Assembly (NCBI GenBank): GCA_003243195.1
Contig: QFQI01000002.1
Span: 186,001-250,000 of the forward strand
Reading direction: 5' to 3'
DNA length: 64,000 bases
Source of the DNA: Sphingomonas taxi
GTDB lineage: Bacteria; Pseudomonadota; Alphaproteobacteria; Sphingomonadales; Sphingomonadaceae
In this document: positions 36,372 through 44,531 of the stretch, piece after piece
Position numbering within the stretch: the first letter of the stretch is position 1
How the letters are laid out: every line of letters starts with the position of its first letter
The notes under the pieces: model-generated
What the model was told of the DNA's origin: nothing
The model's input: the letters and a program-made list of their open reading frames with translations, nothing else
The model's database searches: none
Translations under genes and position numbers: made by a program

Positions 36372-37801
36372 TTCACGTCTCCCGATCCGGGCTGGCCGAG
36401 TTCGAAGTCGCTGACCGGGCGGCGCTTCGGATCATTCGCGTCGTACAGCAGCGCACCGTCGACCCACACCTTCTCCGGCCGGGTATAGACGCTGAACGGA
36501 TTGCCGTTCCACAGCACCACATCGGCCATCTTGCCGGGTTTCAGGCTGCCGGTCTGCGCGTCGATGCCCAGCGCGCGCGCCGGGGCGAGCGACAGCCACT
36601 TCCACGCCGCCTCGTCCGAAATTGCGATCCCCGCGTGGCGCGCCGACGACAGCGCCTTGGCGACTTCCTGATTGAGCCGCTGGATGCCGTTCTCGTCGTC
36701 GGAATGGATCATCACGCACGCGCCGGCATTCTCCAGGATCGCGAGGTTCTCGCCGATCCCGTCGTAGCTTTCCATCTTGAAGCCGTACCAGTCGGCCCAA
36801 ACCGCGGCGCAGGTGCCGCTGGCCTTCAGCAGATCGGCGATCTTGTACGCCTCCACCGCGTGGTGGAAGGCGGTGACCTTGTAGCCGAACTCGCGCGCCA
36901 TATCGAGGACGATCGCCATCTCGTCGGCGCGGTAGCAATGGTTCTGCACCAGGATCTCGCCCGACAGCACGCCGCGCAGCGTATCCAGCCCGATGTCGCG
37001 CTCGGGCGGGTCACCGCCCTCCTGCTCATATTTGTCCCACTTGCGCTTGTACGCCGCGGCCTTGGCCCACATCTGGCGGTCGACCGCGACATTGCCCATC
37101 CGCGTCGACGGCTCGCGGTTCTTGGAGCCATAGACGCGCTTCGGGTTCTCGCCGCACGCCATCTTCAGGCCGTAGGGCGCGCCGGGGAACTTCATCGCCT
37201 GCATCGTGCGCGCATAGACGTTCTTCAACACCACGCTGCGCCCGCCCATCAGGTTCGCGGAGCCGGGCAGGATCTGCAGCGTGGTGACGCCGCCATTGGC
37301 GAGCGCGCGGCCGAAGCCGGGATCCTGCGGCCACACGCTGTGCTCCGCCCATACGTCCGCGGTGACCGGCGCGGTCGCCTCGTTGCCGTCCGAATGCGCC
37401 TGCACGCCGGGGCTGGGATAATCGCCCAGGTGGCTGTGGATGTCGACGATGCCGGGCGTCACGAACTTGCCGCGCCCGTCGATCACCGTCGCGCCGGCGG
37501 GCGCCTCCAGCGACGCGCCAAGCGCCACCACCTTGCCGTCGGCGAACAGCACCGCGCCATGTTCGATCCGCTGCCCCTCGCCATCGAAGATCGTGACGTC
37601 GCGCACCAGCGTCGGCACGCCGGGATAGGCATGGTAGGTGGAGGGATAGGGATCGCGGGCGTAGCGCACCGGCGGCGCCTTCTTCGCGGCGGCCGCGGGG
37701 CGATCGGACGTGTCCGCCGATCTGGTGGTGGCGCACGCCATCAGCGGCACCGCCAGCACGACCGCCGACAGCAGCGCGCGCACCGCGCGTCCCCTTTTCA
37801 T
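36368..37801 (-). CDS. Amidohydrolase lipoprotein with intact metal site
   Basis: A 477-residue secreted metal-dependent hydrolase of the imidazolonepropionase-like type. ATG 37801 follows AAAGGGGC and opens a lipoprotein signal with lipobox LMAC. The barrel motif VDIHSHLG provides H122 and H124; TAFHHAVEA and MIHSDDENG supply further ligands, and the C-terminus SLKPGKMADVVLWNGNPFS matches the family. Such proteins act on dipeptides or cyclic amides in the periplasm. The gene overlaps the following degenerate paralogue (ATGA). Substrate unknown. Confidence 0.9.
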   Translation of the reverse strand: MKRGRAVRALLSAVVLAVPLMACATTRSADTSDRPAAAAKKAPPVRYARDPYPSTYHAYPGVPTLVRDVTIFDGEGQRIEHGAVLFADGKVVALGASLEAPAGATVIDGRGKFVTPGIVDIHSHLGDYPSPGVQAHSDGNEATAPVTADVWAEHSVWPQDPGFGRALANGGVTTLQILPGSANLMGGRSVVLKNVYARTMQAMKFPGAPYGLKMACGENPKRVYGSKNREPSTRMGNVAVDRQMWAKAAAYKRKWDKYEQEGGDPPERDIGLDTLRGVLSGEILVQNHCYRADEMAIVLDMAREFGYKVTAFHHAVEAYKIADLLKASGTCAAVWADWYGFKMESYDGIGENLAILENAGACVMIHSDDENGIQRLNQEVAKALSSARHAGIAISDEAAWKWLSLAPARALGIDAQTGSLKPGKMADVVLWNGNPFSVYTRPEKVWVDGALLYDANDPKRRPVSDFELGQPGSGDVK

Positions 37802-37973
37802 GCAGATGCCCCTTTTCGCTGACCCGGTTGACGCCCGACCATGGACGCGCGCCTCCGCGATGGTCAAGCGACCACCGACCGGATGTCACGCGACGTCGGC
37901 GGGCATTTCGCGTTCCATCGCCGGCATTGCGGCGCGCCAGTAACCATCGATCAACGTCATTGGCTTAACTGCG

Positions 37974-38000
37974 TTGACCTGTTGATGGACAATGTATACG
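37974..38000 (+). promoter_or_regulatory. Candidate promoter of mucR
   Basis: TTGACC (37974-37979) and TATACG (37995-38000) are 15 bases apart, shorter than the ideal 17. It lies in an unusually A/T-rich stretch upstream of mucR, which MucR/Ros proteins often bind to repress their own gene. Confidence 0.4.
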
Positions 38001-38029
38001 GCGACGCCATTAGTTGAAGGAGTTTTGCG

Positions 38030-38536
38030 ATGTCCGATGAAACCATCACCGCCAATGCGGTAGAGCTTGCTACCGAATTGACCATCGCCTGGCTGGCCAA
38101 TCCCAACACCCGCGCGTCGGGCGAAGATGTCCCGGCATTTCTGCGCACCATGCACGATGCGGTGTCAAACCTGTCGTCATCGAATGCTCCGTCGACCCCT
38201 GAAGAACCCGCCGCCGAATATACTCCGGCCGTTTCGGTCCGGAAGTCACTGGCATCGAAGGATCATCTGATCTCGCTGATCGACGGCAAGCCTTACAAGA
38301 CGCTGCGTCGCCATCTCGCCGGTCATGGCCTGACCCCCGACGACTATCGTCAGCGTTATGGTCTGAAGCCCGACTATCCGATGGTCGCTGAAAGCTATTC
38401 GGAAGCGCGTCGCGACATGGCCAAGAAGATCGGCCTGGGCCGCAAGCCCGGCGAGCGCCGCGGCGACAGCGGTGCGCAGGCCGAGGCGAGCCCCGCGCCG
38501 CGCGGCCGTCGCAAGGCCGCGGCGGCGGACGCCTGA
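38030..38536 (+). CDS. MucR/Ros-family transcriptional regulator
   Basis: A 168-residue DNA-binding protein. The C-terminal half (YKTLRRHLAGHGLTPDDYR, GLKPDYPMVAESYSEAR, MAKKIGLGRK) is the MucR/Ros core. In rhizobia MucR controls exopolysaccharide, motility and virulence genes. Canonical Ros has Cys2-His2 zinc binding; here the segment reads HLISLIDGKPYKTLRRH, without the first cysteines, as in other sphingomonads as far as I recall. The N-terminal half is acidic and the last 25 residues are basic. It stands alone and may regulate the polysaccharide genes in this window, but no target site is known. Confidence 0.9.
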   Translation: MSDETITANAVELATELTIAWLANPNTRASGEDVPAFLRTMHDAVSNLSSSNAPSTPEEPAAEYTPAVSVRKSLASKDHLISLIDGKPYKTLRRHLAGHGLTPDDYRQRYGLKPDYPMVAESYSEARRDMAKKIGLGRKPGERRGDSGAQAEASPAPRGRRKAAAADA

Positions 38537-38564
38537 TCCGGTCCGGCACGGGCGCGCGCCGCCG

Positions 38565-39425
38565 ATGACGATCGTGGACCCGATCGTCGCCCCGGCGGTG
38601 GACCGCGCCCGTGCCACGCTCGCGCAGGCGTTGCGCGGGCTGGTGGGCAGCGGCGAGGTCGATCTCGCGCGCCCGCCCGGCGACGACGGGCTGTTCGGCG
38701 CCACGTCCCCCGCCTGGCGCGTCCACGGCGATTTCTCCGCGATGATGATCGGCGGCATCTCCGCGCTGCTGTTGCAGATGCTCCATCCCGGCGCGCTGGC
38801 CGGCGTCTGGGACTTCAGCGATTTTCGCCGCGACCGGCTGGGGCGGCTGCGGCGCACCGCGCAGTTCATCGCCGTCACCACCTATGGCGCGACCGACACC
38901 GCCGAGGCGACGATCGCGCACGTCCGCGCGATCCACGACCGCGTGCACGGGACGCTGCCGGACGGCACGCGCTACGATGCCAATGATCCGGCGCTGCTCG
39001 CCTGGGTCCATGTCGCGGAGACGGACAGCTTCCTGCGCGGCTATCTGCGCTATCGCGATCCGCACCTGAGCGCGGCGGCGCAGGACGCCTATGTCGCCGA
39101 CACCGCGATCGTCGCCGAGCGGCTGGGCGCGCGCGACCTGCCGCGCTCACGCGCCGATATCGCGGCCTATTACCGGCAGGTGCGACCCGCGCTGCGCTGC
39201 GATCACCGCACGCGCGAGGTGGCGGACGCACTGCTCGCGCCCGGCGACGACCGCGCGCAGGCCGCGGCACTGGCGGTGGCGGGCGCGGCGGCGGTGGACC
39301 TGCTGCCGGACTGGGCGGCGGCCCTGCACGGCCGCACGCCGACCGCGCTGACCCGCCCGGCGATCCGCGCCGGTGCCGACGGCATGAGCCGCGTGCTGCG
39401 CTGGGCGCTCAGCCGGCCGGTCTGA
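38565..39425 (+). CDS. MpaB-like oxygenase (DUF2236)
   Basis: A 286-residue protein. LLLQMLHPGALAGVWDFSDF, then TTYGATDTAEATIAHVRAIH, and WVHVAETDSFLRGYLRY are the typical segments of the DUF2236/MpaB family, which includes heme-dependent rubber oxygenases (Lcp) and fungal MpaB. ATG 38565 is preferred over an earlier GTG because the added residues are low-complexity Arg/Pro. The conserved His residues could bind heme. It starts 28 bases after mucR on the same strand. Substrate unknown. Confidence 0.8.
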   Translation: MTIVDPIVAPAVDRARATLAQALRGLVGSGEVDLARPPGDDGLFGATSPAWRVHGDFSAMMIGGISALLLQMLHPGALAGVWDFSDFRRDRLGRLRRTAQFIAVTTYGATDTAEATIAHVRAIHDRVHGTLPDGTRYDANDPALLAWVHVAETDSFLRGYLRYRDPHLSAAAQDAYVADTAIVAERLGARDLPRSRADIAAYYRQVRPALRCDHRTREVADALLAPGDDRAQAAALAVAGAAAVDLLPDWAAALHGRTPTALTRPAIRAGADGMSRVLRWALSRPV

Positions 39426-39900
39426 GCGTCCGTCCGGAAGCGCGCGGAACGGCGAGCGTCACGGCGTGGCGGCCCGCCTTCCCTCCCGGATACTTACGTG
39501 AGATGGGCGGGCCGGCGTCGTGAACGCGCTTCAGGCGCATTGCCACCGCACGTTGATGCGCGGCGCGGGCGGAACGTCACCTCATCGGGCTTCAAATCCT
39601 GATCTACGTCGACGCTTCAACTTGGCCGCTCGGCCCGAACACTATCAGGAGGGAGGACATCTCTCGGCGCGGCGCTGGACAAGCCCGCTCCGGACGAATC
39701 CGGTGAAGGCGACCCATCCCGCCGCCCACGGCAACCGCTCGGAGCACCCAATTGCCCATCACGCCGGCACCCGCTGGGGTGCGGCGCCGCGCCAACCGCG
39801 CGCCCGCGTCCAAGCCTTGAACCCATGCCAGCGCCGGCGTGCATGCGCGCTCCGCTTCGCCGCGATCGAACCGTTGGCCGCAACGGAGGCAATGACAAGG
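39426..39900. other. Gene-free stretch between the MpaB-like gene and pal
   Basis: About 475 bases without a supported gene. Frames on both strands are open by composition, but show no recognisable motif or ribosome site. A TTCAAATCC at 39592-39600 recalls a tRNA T-loop, yet no cloverleaf or acceptor stem can be drawn. It contains the likely end of the MpaB transcript and may hold an unannotated RNA. Confidence 0.4.
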
Positions 39901-39924
39901 GCCGGGGCACCGCGGCACCCCGGC
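39901..39924 (-). terminator. Terminator of the Tol-Pal operon
   Basis: GCCGGGG-CACCGCGGCA-CCCCGGC makes a near-perfect hairpin eight bases after the pal stop. On the transcribed strand it is followed by CCCTTGTCATT, a weak T-rich tail. Confidence 0.5.
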
Positions 39925-39932
39925 TCATCCCG

Positions 39933-40457
39933 TCAGCCGCCGTTGACGATCACCGTCACCGCGCGGCGGTTCTGTGCCCAGCTCGCCTCGTCCGAGCCGA
40001 GCGCCACCGGGCGTTCCTTGCCATAGCTGATGGTGGTGATCCGCGACGGCGCGATGCCGCGCGCGGCCAGATAGTTCTTCGCGGCGTTGGCGCGGCGGTC
40101 GCCCAGCGCCAGGTTATACTCGCGCGTGCCGCGTTCGTCGGCATGGCCCTCGATCGTGATCGTGACGTTGTTGTAGCGCTGCAGCCATTCGGCCTGCGTG
40201 TCGAGGATCGCGCGCGCGGTGGCGTCGATATCGTACATGTCGAGCCCGAACAGCACCGTGTCGCCCTGCGTCGATCGCTTGAAGTCCGCCGCCGAACCGG
40301 GCGCGATGCCGCCGTTGGGATCGACCGGCCCGGTCTGTTCCGGCGCGCTCGGCGCGGCGCCGGGTGCGGGCGGCAGCACCTCGGGGCGCTTCTTGGAACA
40401 GGCCGCCGTCGCGACCAGCGCGGTCGCCATCAGAAGGGTGGTCGTCAGTCGTGCCAT
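39933..40457 (-). CDS. pal: Peptidoglycan-associated lipoprotein
   Basis: A 174-residue outer-membrane lipoprotein. Signal peptide with lipobox TAAC, a Pro/Ala-rich spacer, then an OmpA-like domain with TITIEGHADERGTREYN and LGDRRANAAKNYL, the peptidoglycan-binding site. Pal tethers the outer membrane to peptidoglycan and works with TolB. ATG 40457 has GGAGAC upstream; an earlier in-frame start is not needed. Last gene of ybgC-tolQRAB-pal; length is typical. Confidence 0.97.
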   Translation of the reverse strand: MARLTTTLLMATALVATAACSKKRPEVLPPAPGAAPSAPEQTGPVDPNGGIAPGSAADFKRSTQGDTVLFGLDMYDIDATARAILDTQAEWLQRYNNVTITIEGHADERGTREYNLALGDRRANAAKNYLAARGIAPSRITTISYGKERPVALGSDEASWAQNRRAVTVIVNGG

Positions 40458-40494
40458 CGGCTGTCTCCAATCGCTGTCGTTATTGCACACATCA

Positions 40495-41853
40495 TTACGG
40501 ACGCAACGGTCCCCACGCCGGGTCCGATCCGTCCAGCGGGGTGGGCACGCGGCGCTCGTTCACGCCGGTCAGGTCCACCGACCACAGATCCGCCTTGCCG
40601 GCATTGCCGCGACCCTGCCGGAAGAACATCAGCACGCGGCCGTTGGGGCTCCACGACGGGCCTTCGTCCTGCCAGCTGTTGGTCAGCAGCTTCTCGCCCG
40701 AGCCGTTCGGGCTCATGATGCCGATGCGGAACGCGCCCTGGATCTTGGTGAAGGCGATCAGGTCGCCGCGCGGGCTCCACACCGGCGTGGCATAGCGTCC
40801 GCCGCCGAAGCTGATCCGCTGCTGGTTCGATCCGTCGGCGTTCATCACATAGATCTGCTGCCCGCCCGAACGATCGCTTTCGAACACGATCCGCGACCCG
40901 TCCGGCGAATAGCTTCCCCCGGTGTCGATGCCCGGCGAATTGGTCAGCCGCTGCGGCATGCCCCCGGCCGCCGCCACCCGGTACAGGTCGGTGTTGCCGG
41001 CGGTGGCCATCGAGAACAGGATGTAGCGGCCATCGGGCGAGAAGCGCGGCGCGAAGCTGGTGGCGACATTCTGCACCACCAGCCGCTGCCGCCCCGATCC
41101 GATGTCGTAGATGTAGATCGCCGGCGTCTTGCCGACATAGCTCATATAGACGATCGACTGCTGGTTGGGCGCGAAACGCGGCGTCAGCACGATCGACGAT
41201 CCGGTGGTCAGGAACCGGCTGTTCGCGCCGTCCTGATCCATGATCGCCAGCCGCTTGATGCGGTTCGCCTTGGGGCCGGTCTCGCTGACATAGACGACGC
41301 GGCTGTCGAAATACGCCCCCTCGCCGGTCAGCCGGGTATAGACCATGTCGGCGCATTTGTGGCCGGCGCGCCGCCAGTCGGACGGCGGCACCACGAACCC
41401 CTGCCGCGTCAGTTGCGTCTGCGCCGACACGTCGTACAGGTAGCAGCCGACCGTCAGCGTGCCGTCGCCGTTGGCGCGGACATAGCCCTGCACCAGCGCC
41501 TGCGCGCCCGATCCGCCCCAGTAATCGAACGCCGGCGCGGTCACCTCCGGGAAGGCGATCGCGCGCATCCGCCCGGGCGCCAGCGGGGTGAACAGCCCGG
41601 AATTGCGCAGGTCGTTGGCGACGATCTCCGCCAGTTGCCGCCCGAGCTGGTCGGTGGAGCCGGCGGCGGTCTGCACCACCGCCTGCGTCGGCATCGGCGG
41701 GATTGCGATCGGCATCGGCGCGGAAATGCCGCCGGTGACGTCCACCTCCAGCGGCGGCGCATCCTGCGCGGCGGGCGCGGCGGCGGGCACCGGCTGCTGC
41801 GCGAGCGCGGGCGTGGCAACGAGCGTGGCGAGAAGGAGCAGCCGGAGTCGCAT
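40495..41853 (-). CDS. tolB: Tol-Pal system protein TolB
   Basis: A 452-residue periplasmic protein. Signal peptide (cleavage near ALAQ), N-terminal alpha/beta domain, then a six-bladed beta-propeller with repeated units such as SPDGRYILFSM, SPDGSRIVFESDRSGGQQIYVM and SPRGDLIAFTK. TolB contacts Pal and the TolA system and helps in outer-membrane invagination at division. ATG 41853 overlaps the tolA stop (TGATG). 38 bases separate it from pal. Length fits the family (about 430-450). Confidence 0.96.
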   Translation of the reverse strand: MRLRLLLLATLVATPALAQQPVPAAAPAAQDAPPLEVDVTGGISAPMPIAIPPMPTQAVVQTAAGSTDQLGRQLAEIVANDLRNSGLFTPLAPGRMRAIAFPEVTAPAFDYWGGSGAQALVQGYVRANGDGTLTVGCYLYDVSAQTQLTRQGFVVPPSDWRRAGHKCADMVYTRLTGEGAYFDSRVVYVSETGPKANRIKRLAIMDQDGANSRFLTTGSSIVLTPRFAPNQQSIVYMSYVGKTPAIYIYDIGSGRQRLVVQNVATSFAPRFSPDGRYILFSMATAGNTDLYRVAAAGGMPQRLTNSPGIDTGGSYSPDGSRIVFESDRSGGQQIYVMNADGSNQQRISFGGGRYATPVWSPRGDLIAFTKIQGAFRIGIMSPNGSGEKLLTNSWQDEGPSWSPNGRVLMFFRQGRGNAGKADLWSVDLTGVNERRVPTPLDGSDPAWGPLRP

Positions 41854-42842
41854 CACCGCAGTTTCCAATTATAGTTGATGTTGCTCCACCCCCCATTGGC
41901 GGTGGCGTAATATTCGGCGGGCAGCTTCAGCGGCGAGCAGCCCTTGAACGCCGCGATACCCAGATCGACGACGCGGCGCGCGTAGCGGCGGTTGTCGTCG
42001 TCGACGCCGTTCTGGCGCACCACGGTCGGCGTGGCGGACAGCGTGCCGTCGCGGTTGAGCCGCAGGTTCAGCGTGGTCACGATCTGGTTCGCGCCGGGAC
42101 CGGGATCGACCTGACGGTCCGCGCACGGCTGGATCTGCCGCGCGATCGCCTGCTGGATCGCGGCCAGCGCGCGCCCGTCGACACGCGCGGCGGCGGGCGG
42201 CGCGTCGCTCTCGCGCGCGTTGCTCTTCTCGGCGCTCAACCCCTTCAGGAAATCGTCGCCCAGCCGCCCGCCGCGCTGCTTGGGCGCGGTCGCCTTTTCG
42301 GTCTTGCCGCTGCCCCTGGCGGCGGCGGGCGGCGCTTTCGCCTTGCTCTGCGACGCCGGCGCGCTCTGCTGCCGCGCGGGCGCCGCCTTGGCCGGCGCCT
42401 TTTCCGCGGCGGGCGGCGACGGTCTTGGCTTCGGCTGCGGCCTGGGGGCCGGCTTGGGCGCCGGCGCGGGCTTGGGTGGCGCAGGCTTCGGGGGCGCGGG
42501 TTTCGGCGGGGCGGGCTTCGGGGGCGCGGGCCTGGGCACCGGCTTCGGCTCCGGGCGCGGCGCTGGCACCGGCTCGGGCGCGGGCACCGGCTCCGGCGCG
42601 GGGGCGGGCGGCGGCGCTTCGGCGGGTTCGCCCAGCTCCGGGGACACGCGCTGCGACGCTTCCTCGGTCGCGGCCGGGGCGGCGGCCTCCAGCGCGACGT
42701 CGCGGACCAGGCTGACCTCGACCGGCGTCTGCTTCAGCTTCTGCGGATTGGGCGTTTCGAGGAAGCCGACCGACAGCAATCCGAACAGCAGGACATGCCC
42801 CGCCGCCGCCAGCCCCAGCCCGATCTTCTCCGCCCGCTCCAC
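41853..42842 (-). CDS. tolA: Cell envelope integrity protein TolA-like
   Basis: A 329-residue protein with an N-terminal anchor (about residues 9-27), a long Pro/Ala/Lys-rich stalk (about 70-180, PAPPK repeats) and a C-terminal domain of about 100 residues (DGRALAAIQQAIARQIQPC to the end) with two cysteines. TolA/TonB proteins couple inner-membrane energy to the outer membrane; position between tolR and tolB makes it TolA. Start is GTG 42842. Pro-rich rather than Ala/Glu-rich stalk differs from E. coli TolA. Confidence 0.9.
   Translation of the reverse strand: MERAEKIGLGLAAAGHVLLFGLLSVGFLETPNPQKLKQTPVEVSLVRDVALEAAAPAATEEASQRVSPELGEPAEAPPPAPAPEPVPAPEPVPAPRPEPKPVPRPAPPKPAPPKPAPPKPAPPKPAPAPKPAPRPQPKPRPSPPAAEKAPAKAAPARQQSAPASQSKAKAPPAAARGSGKTEKATAPKQRGGRLGDDFLKGLSAEKSNARESDAPPAAARVDGRALAAIQQAIARQIQPCADRQVDPGPGANQIVTTLNLRLNRDGTLSATPTVVRQNGVDDDNRRYARRVVDLGIAAFKGCSPLKLPAEYYATANGGWSNINYNWKLR
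42466..42540. repeat. Five 15-base tandem repeats in tolA
   Basis: Units of the form GCGGGCTTCGGGGGC (varied by one to four bases) follow each other at 42466, 42481, 42496, 42511 and 42526. On the coding strand they specify PAPPK-type repeats in the TolA stalk. Confidence 0.85.
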
Positions 42843-42857
42843 TTAATCCCGATCCAC

Positions 42858-43289
42858 TTATTCTTCGCCGACCGTCACCAGCGCGACGCGGTTCAGCCCG
42901 GCGCGGTTCAGCTCGCCCATCACGCGCATCACCCGGCCATAGTCCAGCCCGCGATCGGCGCGCAGGAACACCTGCGGCGGCTCGCCGGCCTTCGCGCCCG
43001 CCGCGATCGTCGCCAGCCGCTGCGGCAGCGCATCCGACGACACCTCCTCCTTGGCGATGAAGATCCGGCCCTGTTCGTCCAGCGAGATCTCGGTCGGTTC
43101 CTGGTCCTGGTCCAGCGGCTTGGCGCGGCTGTCGGGCAGGTTCACGGGCACGCCCTGCGTCAGCAGCGGCGCGGTGACCATGAAGATGATGAGCAGCACC
43201 AGCATCACGTCGACCAGCGGCGTGACGTTGATGTCTGCCATCGGCGCGCGACGCCCTTTCCCGCGCGCGGAAGGCAGGTTCATCGCCAT
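42858..43289 (-). CDS. tolR: ExbD/TolR-family protein
   Basis: A 143-residue inner-membrane protein with one membrane segment (about residues 24-44). MADINVTPLVDVMLVLLIIF contains the conserved Asp used in proton flow with TolQ. The periplasmic part (about 50-143) ends with the ExbD-type fold (DYGRVMRVMGELNRAG). ATG 43289 overlaps the tolQ stop (TGATG). tolA starts 15 bases after its stop. Confidence 0.95.
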   Translation of the reverse strand: MAMNLPSARGKGRRAPMADINVTPLVDVMLVLLIIFMVTAPLLTQGVPVNLPDSRAKPLDQDQEPTEISLDEQGRIFIAKEEVSSDALPQRLATIAAGAKAGEPPQVFLRADRGLDYGRVMRVMGELNRAGLNRVALVTVGEE

Positions 43290-43981
43290 CAGCGTTCGCC
43301 GTCGAGCTGGCGCGACAAGGTGGCGTGGAAACCGTCGGCGAAGCGGTTCAGCCGCGCCTCGATCCGGTTGATCGCATGGCTGAAGCGATTGTACGCGATC
43401 ACCGCCGGGATGGCCGCGAACAGCCCGATCGCGGTGGCGAACAGCGCCTCGGCGATGCCCGGCGCGACCACCGCCAGGCTGGTGTTCTGCTGGCTGGCGA
43501 TCGAGGTGAAGCTGCGCATGATGCCCCACACCGTGCCGAACAGCCCGACGAACGGCGCCACCGATCCGACCGTCGCCAGCACGTTCAGCCGGTCCGACAA
43601 CTGGTCGATCTCGCGCGCCACCGCCGATCCCATCACGGTGCCCAGCCGGTCGCGCGTGCCGTCGCGGTCGATCTTCTGCCCCTGCGTCGAGCGCCGCCAT
43701 TCGGTGACGCCCGCGTTCAGCACGCGCGCCGACGGCAGGTCGGTGTGCGTCTGCGACTTGTAGAAGGCGTCGATATCCTCCGCCTTCCAGAAATCGCGCT
43801 CGAACGCCTCGGTGCGCGTGCGGGTACGGCCCAGCTTCAGCCAGAAGCCGATGATGATCGCCCAGGTCCAGATGCTGGCGAGCAGCAACCCCAGCATCAC
43901 GCCCTTCACCACCCAGTCGGCCTGGAGGAACAGGGCGATCGGCGACAGCGTGGCGGCGTCGGTCTGCAAAATCGGATTCAA
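43289..43981 (-). CDS. tolQ: TolQ/ExbB-family proton channel subunit
   Basis: A 230-residue inner-membrane protein with three membrane helices (about residues 22-44, 137-160 and 170-195). The last two carry LATVGSVAPFVGLFGTVWGI and ALFATAIGLFAAIPAVIAYN, the channel motif of ExbB/TolQ/MotA. The TTG at 43981 is the likely start: it yields MNPIL, typical for sphingomonads, and overlaps the ybgC stop (TTGA) with GGGGAAGAAG upstream. Second gene of the Tol operon. Confidence 0.95.
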   Translation of the reverse strand: MNPILQTDAATLSPIALFLQADWVVKGVMLGLLLASIWTWAIIIGFWLKLGRTRTRTEAFERDFWKAEDIDAFYKSQTHTDLPSARVLNAGVTEWRRSTQGQKIDRDGTRDRLGTVMGSAVAREIDQLSDRLNVLATVGSVAPFVGLFGTVWGIMRSFTSIASQQNTSLAVVAPGIAEALFATAIGLFAAIPAVIAYNRFSHAINRIEARLNRFADGFHATLSRQLDGER

Positions 43982-44439
43982 GGCGCTTCTTCCCCCAATG
44001 GGACCAGGTTGCGGAACAGCGCGACCCACGCGGGCGGCTGGCGACGCGGGCGGCCGTCCGGCCCGACCAGCGCCGCGGTCACCTCCGCGCCGGTCAGCAT
44101 TTCAGTGCCGCGCCTGACTGTCTGATGAATGACGACGGTCGCGGCGCGCACGCGCGCCACGCGGCTTTCCACCAGCAGCGCGTCGTCGAGCCGCGCCGGC
44201 GCGCGATAGCGGATCGCAAGGTCGGTGATCGCATAGGCGCCGCCGCCGCTCTCGAACTGCGCGCGCTGGTCGATGCCGGCGACGCGCAGCATGTCGGACC
44301 GCGCGCGCTCCATATAGCGCAGGTAGTTGGCGTGGTAGACGACGCCCGACAGGTCGGTGTCCTCGAAATAGACGCGCAGGGGGAAGAGGTGCGTGCTCCC
44401 CTCGAAACGTCCCTGCGCGGGCTGGTCGTCCGCTGTCAT
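43978..44439 (-). CDS. ybgC: Acyl-CoA thioesterase YbgC
   Basis: A 153-residue hotdog-fold thioesterase. RVYFEDTDLSGVVYHANY with the catalytic Asp and LRYMERARSDML identify the YbgC/4-hydroxybenzoyl-CoA family. It hydrolyses acyl-CoAs and associates with phospholipid metabolism. ATG 44439 follows GAGGG. It begins the Tol-Pal operon, as in many proteobacteria, and overlaps tolQ. Confidence 0.93.
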   Translation of the reverse strand: MTADDQPAQGRFEGSTHLFPLRVYFEDTDLSGVVYHANYLRYMERARSDMLRVAGIDQRAQFESGGGAYAITDLAIRYRAPARLDDALLVESRVARVRAATVVIHQTVRRGTEMLTGAEVTAALVGPDGRPRRQPPAWVALFRNLVPLGEEAP

Positions 44440-44531
44440 CCCTCGGCTGTTAACCGATGGGCGGAACGGGGGGAAGCCCTTCCGCCCGTTGCCACGCTCG
44501 CGTCATTCCCGCGAATTGGGGTGCGGGCGGT

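Noticed and set aside
39589..39605. tRNA-like TTCAAATCC sequence
   Set aside because: No acceptor stem, anticodon arm or D arm can be drawn around it.
39604..39918. Possible 104-residue protein on the minus strand before pal
   Set aside because: No ribosome site, no motif, composition like other chance frames in this DNA.
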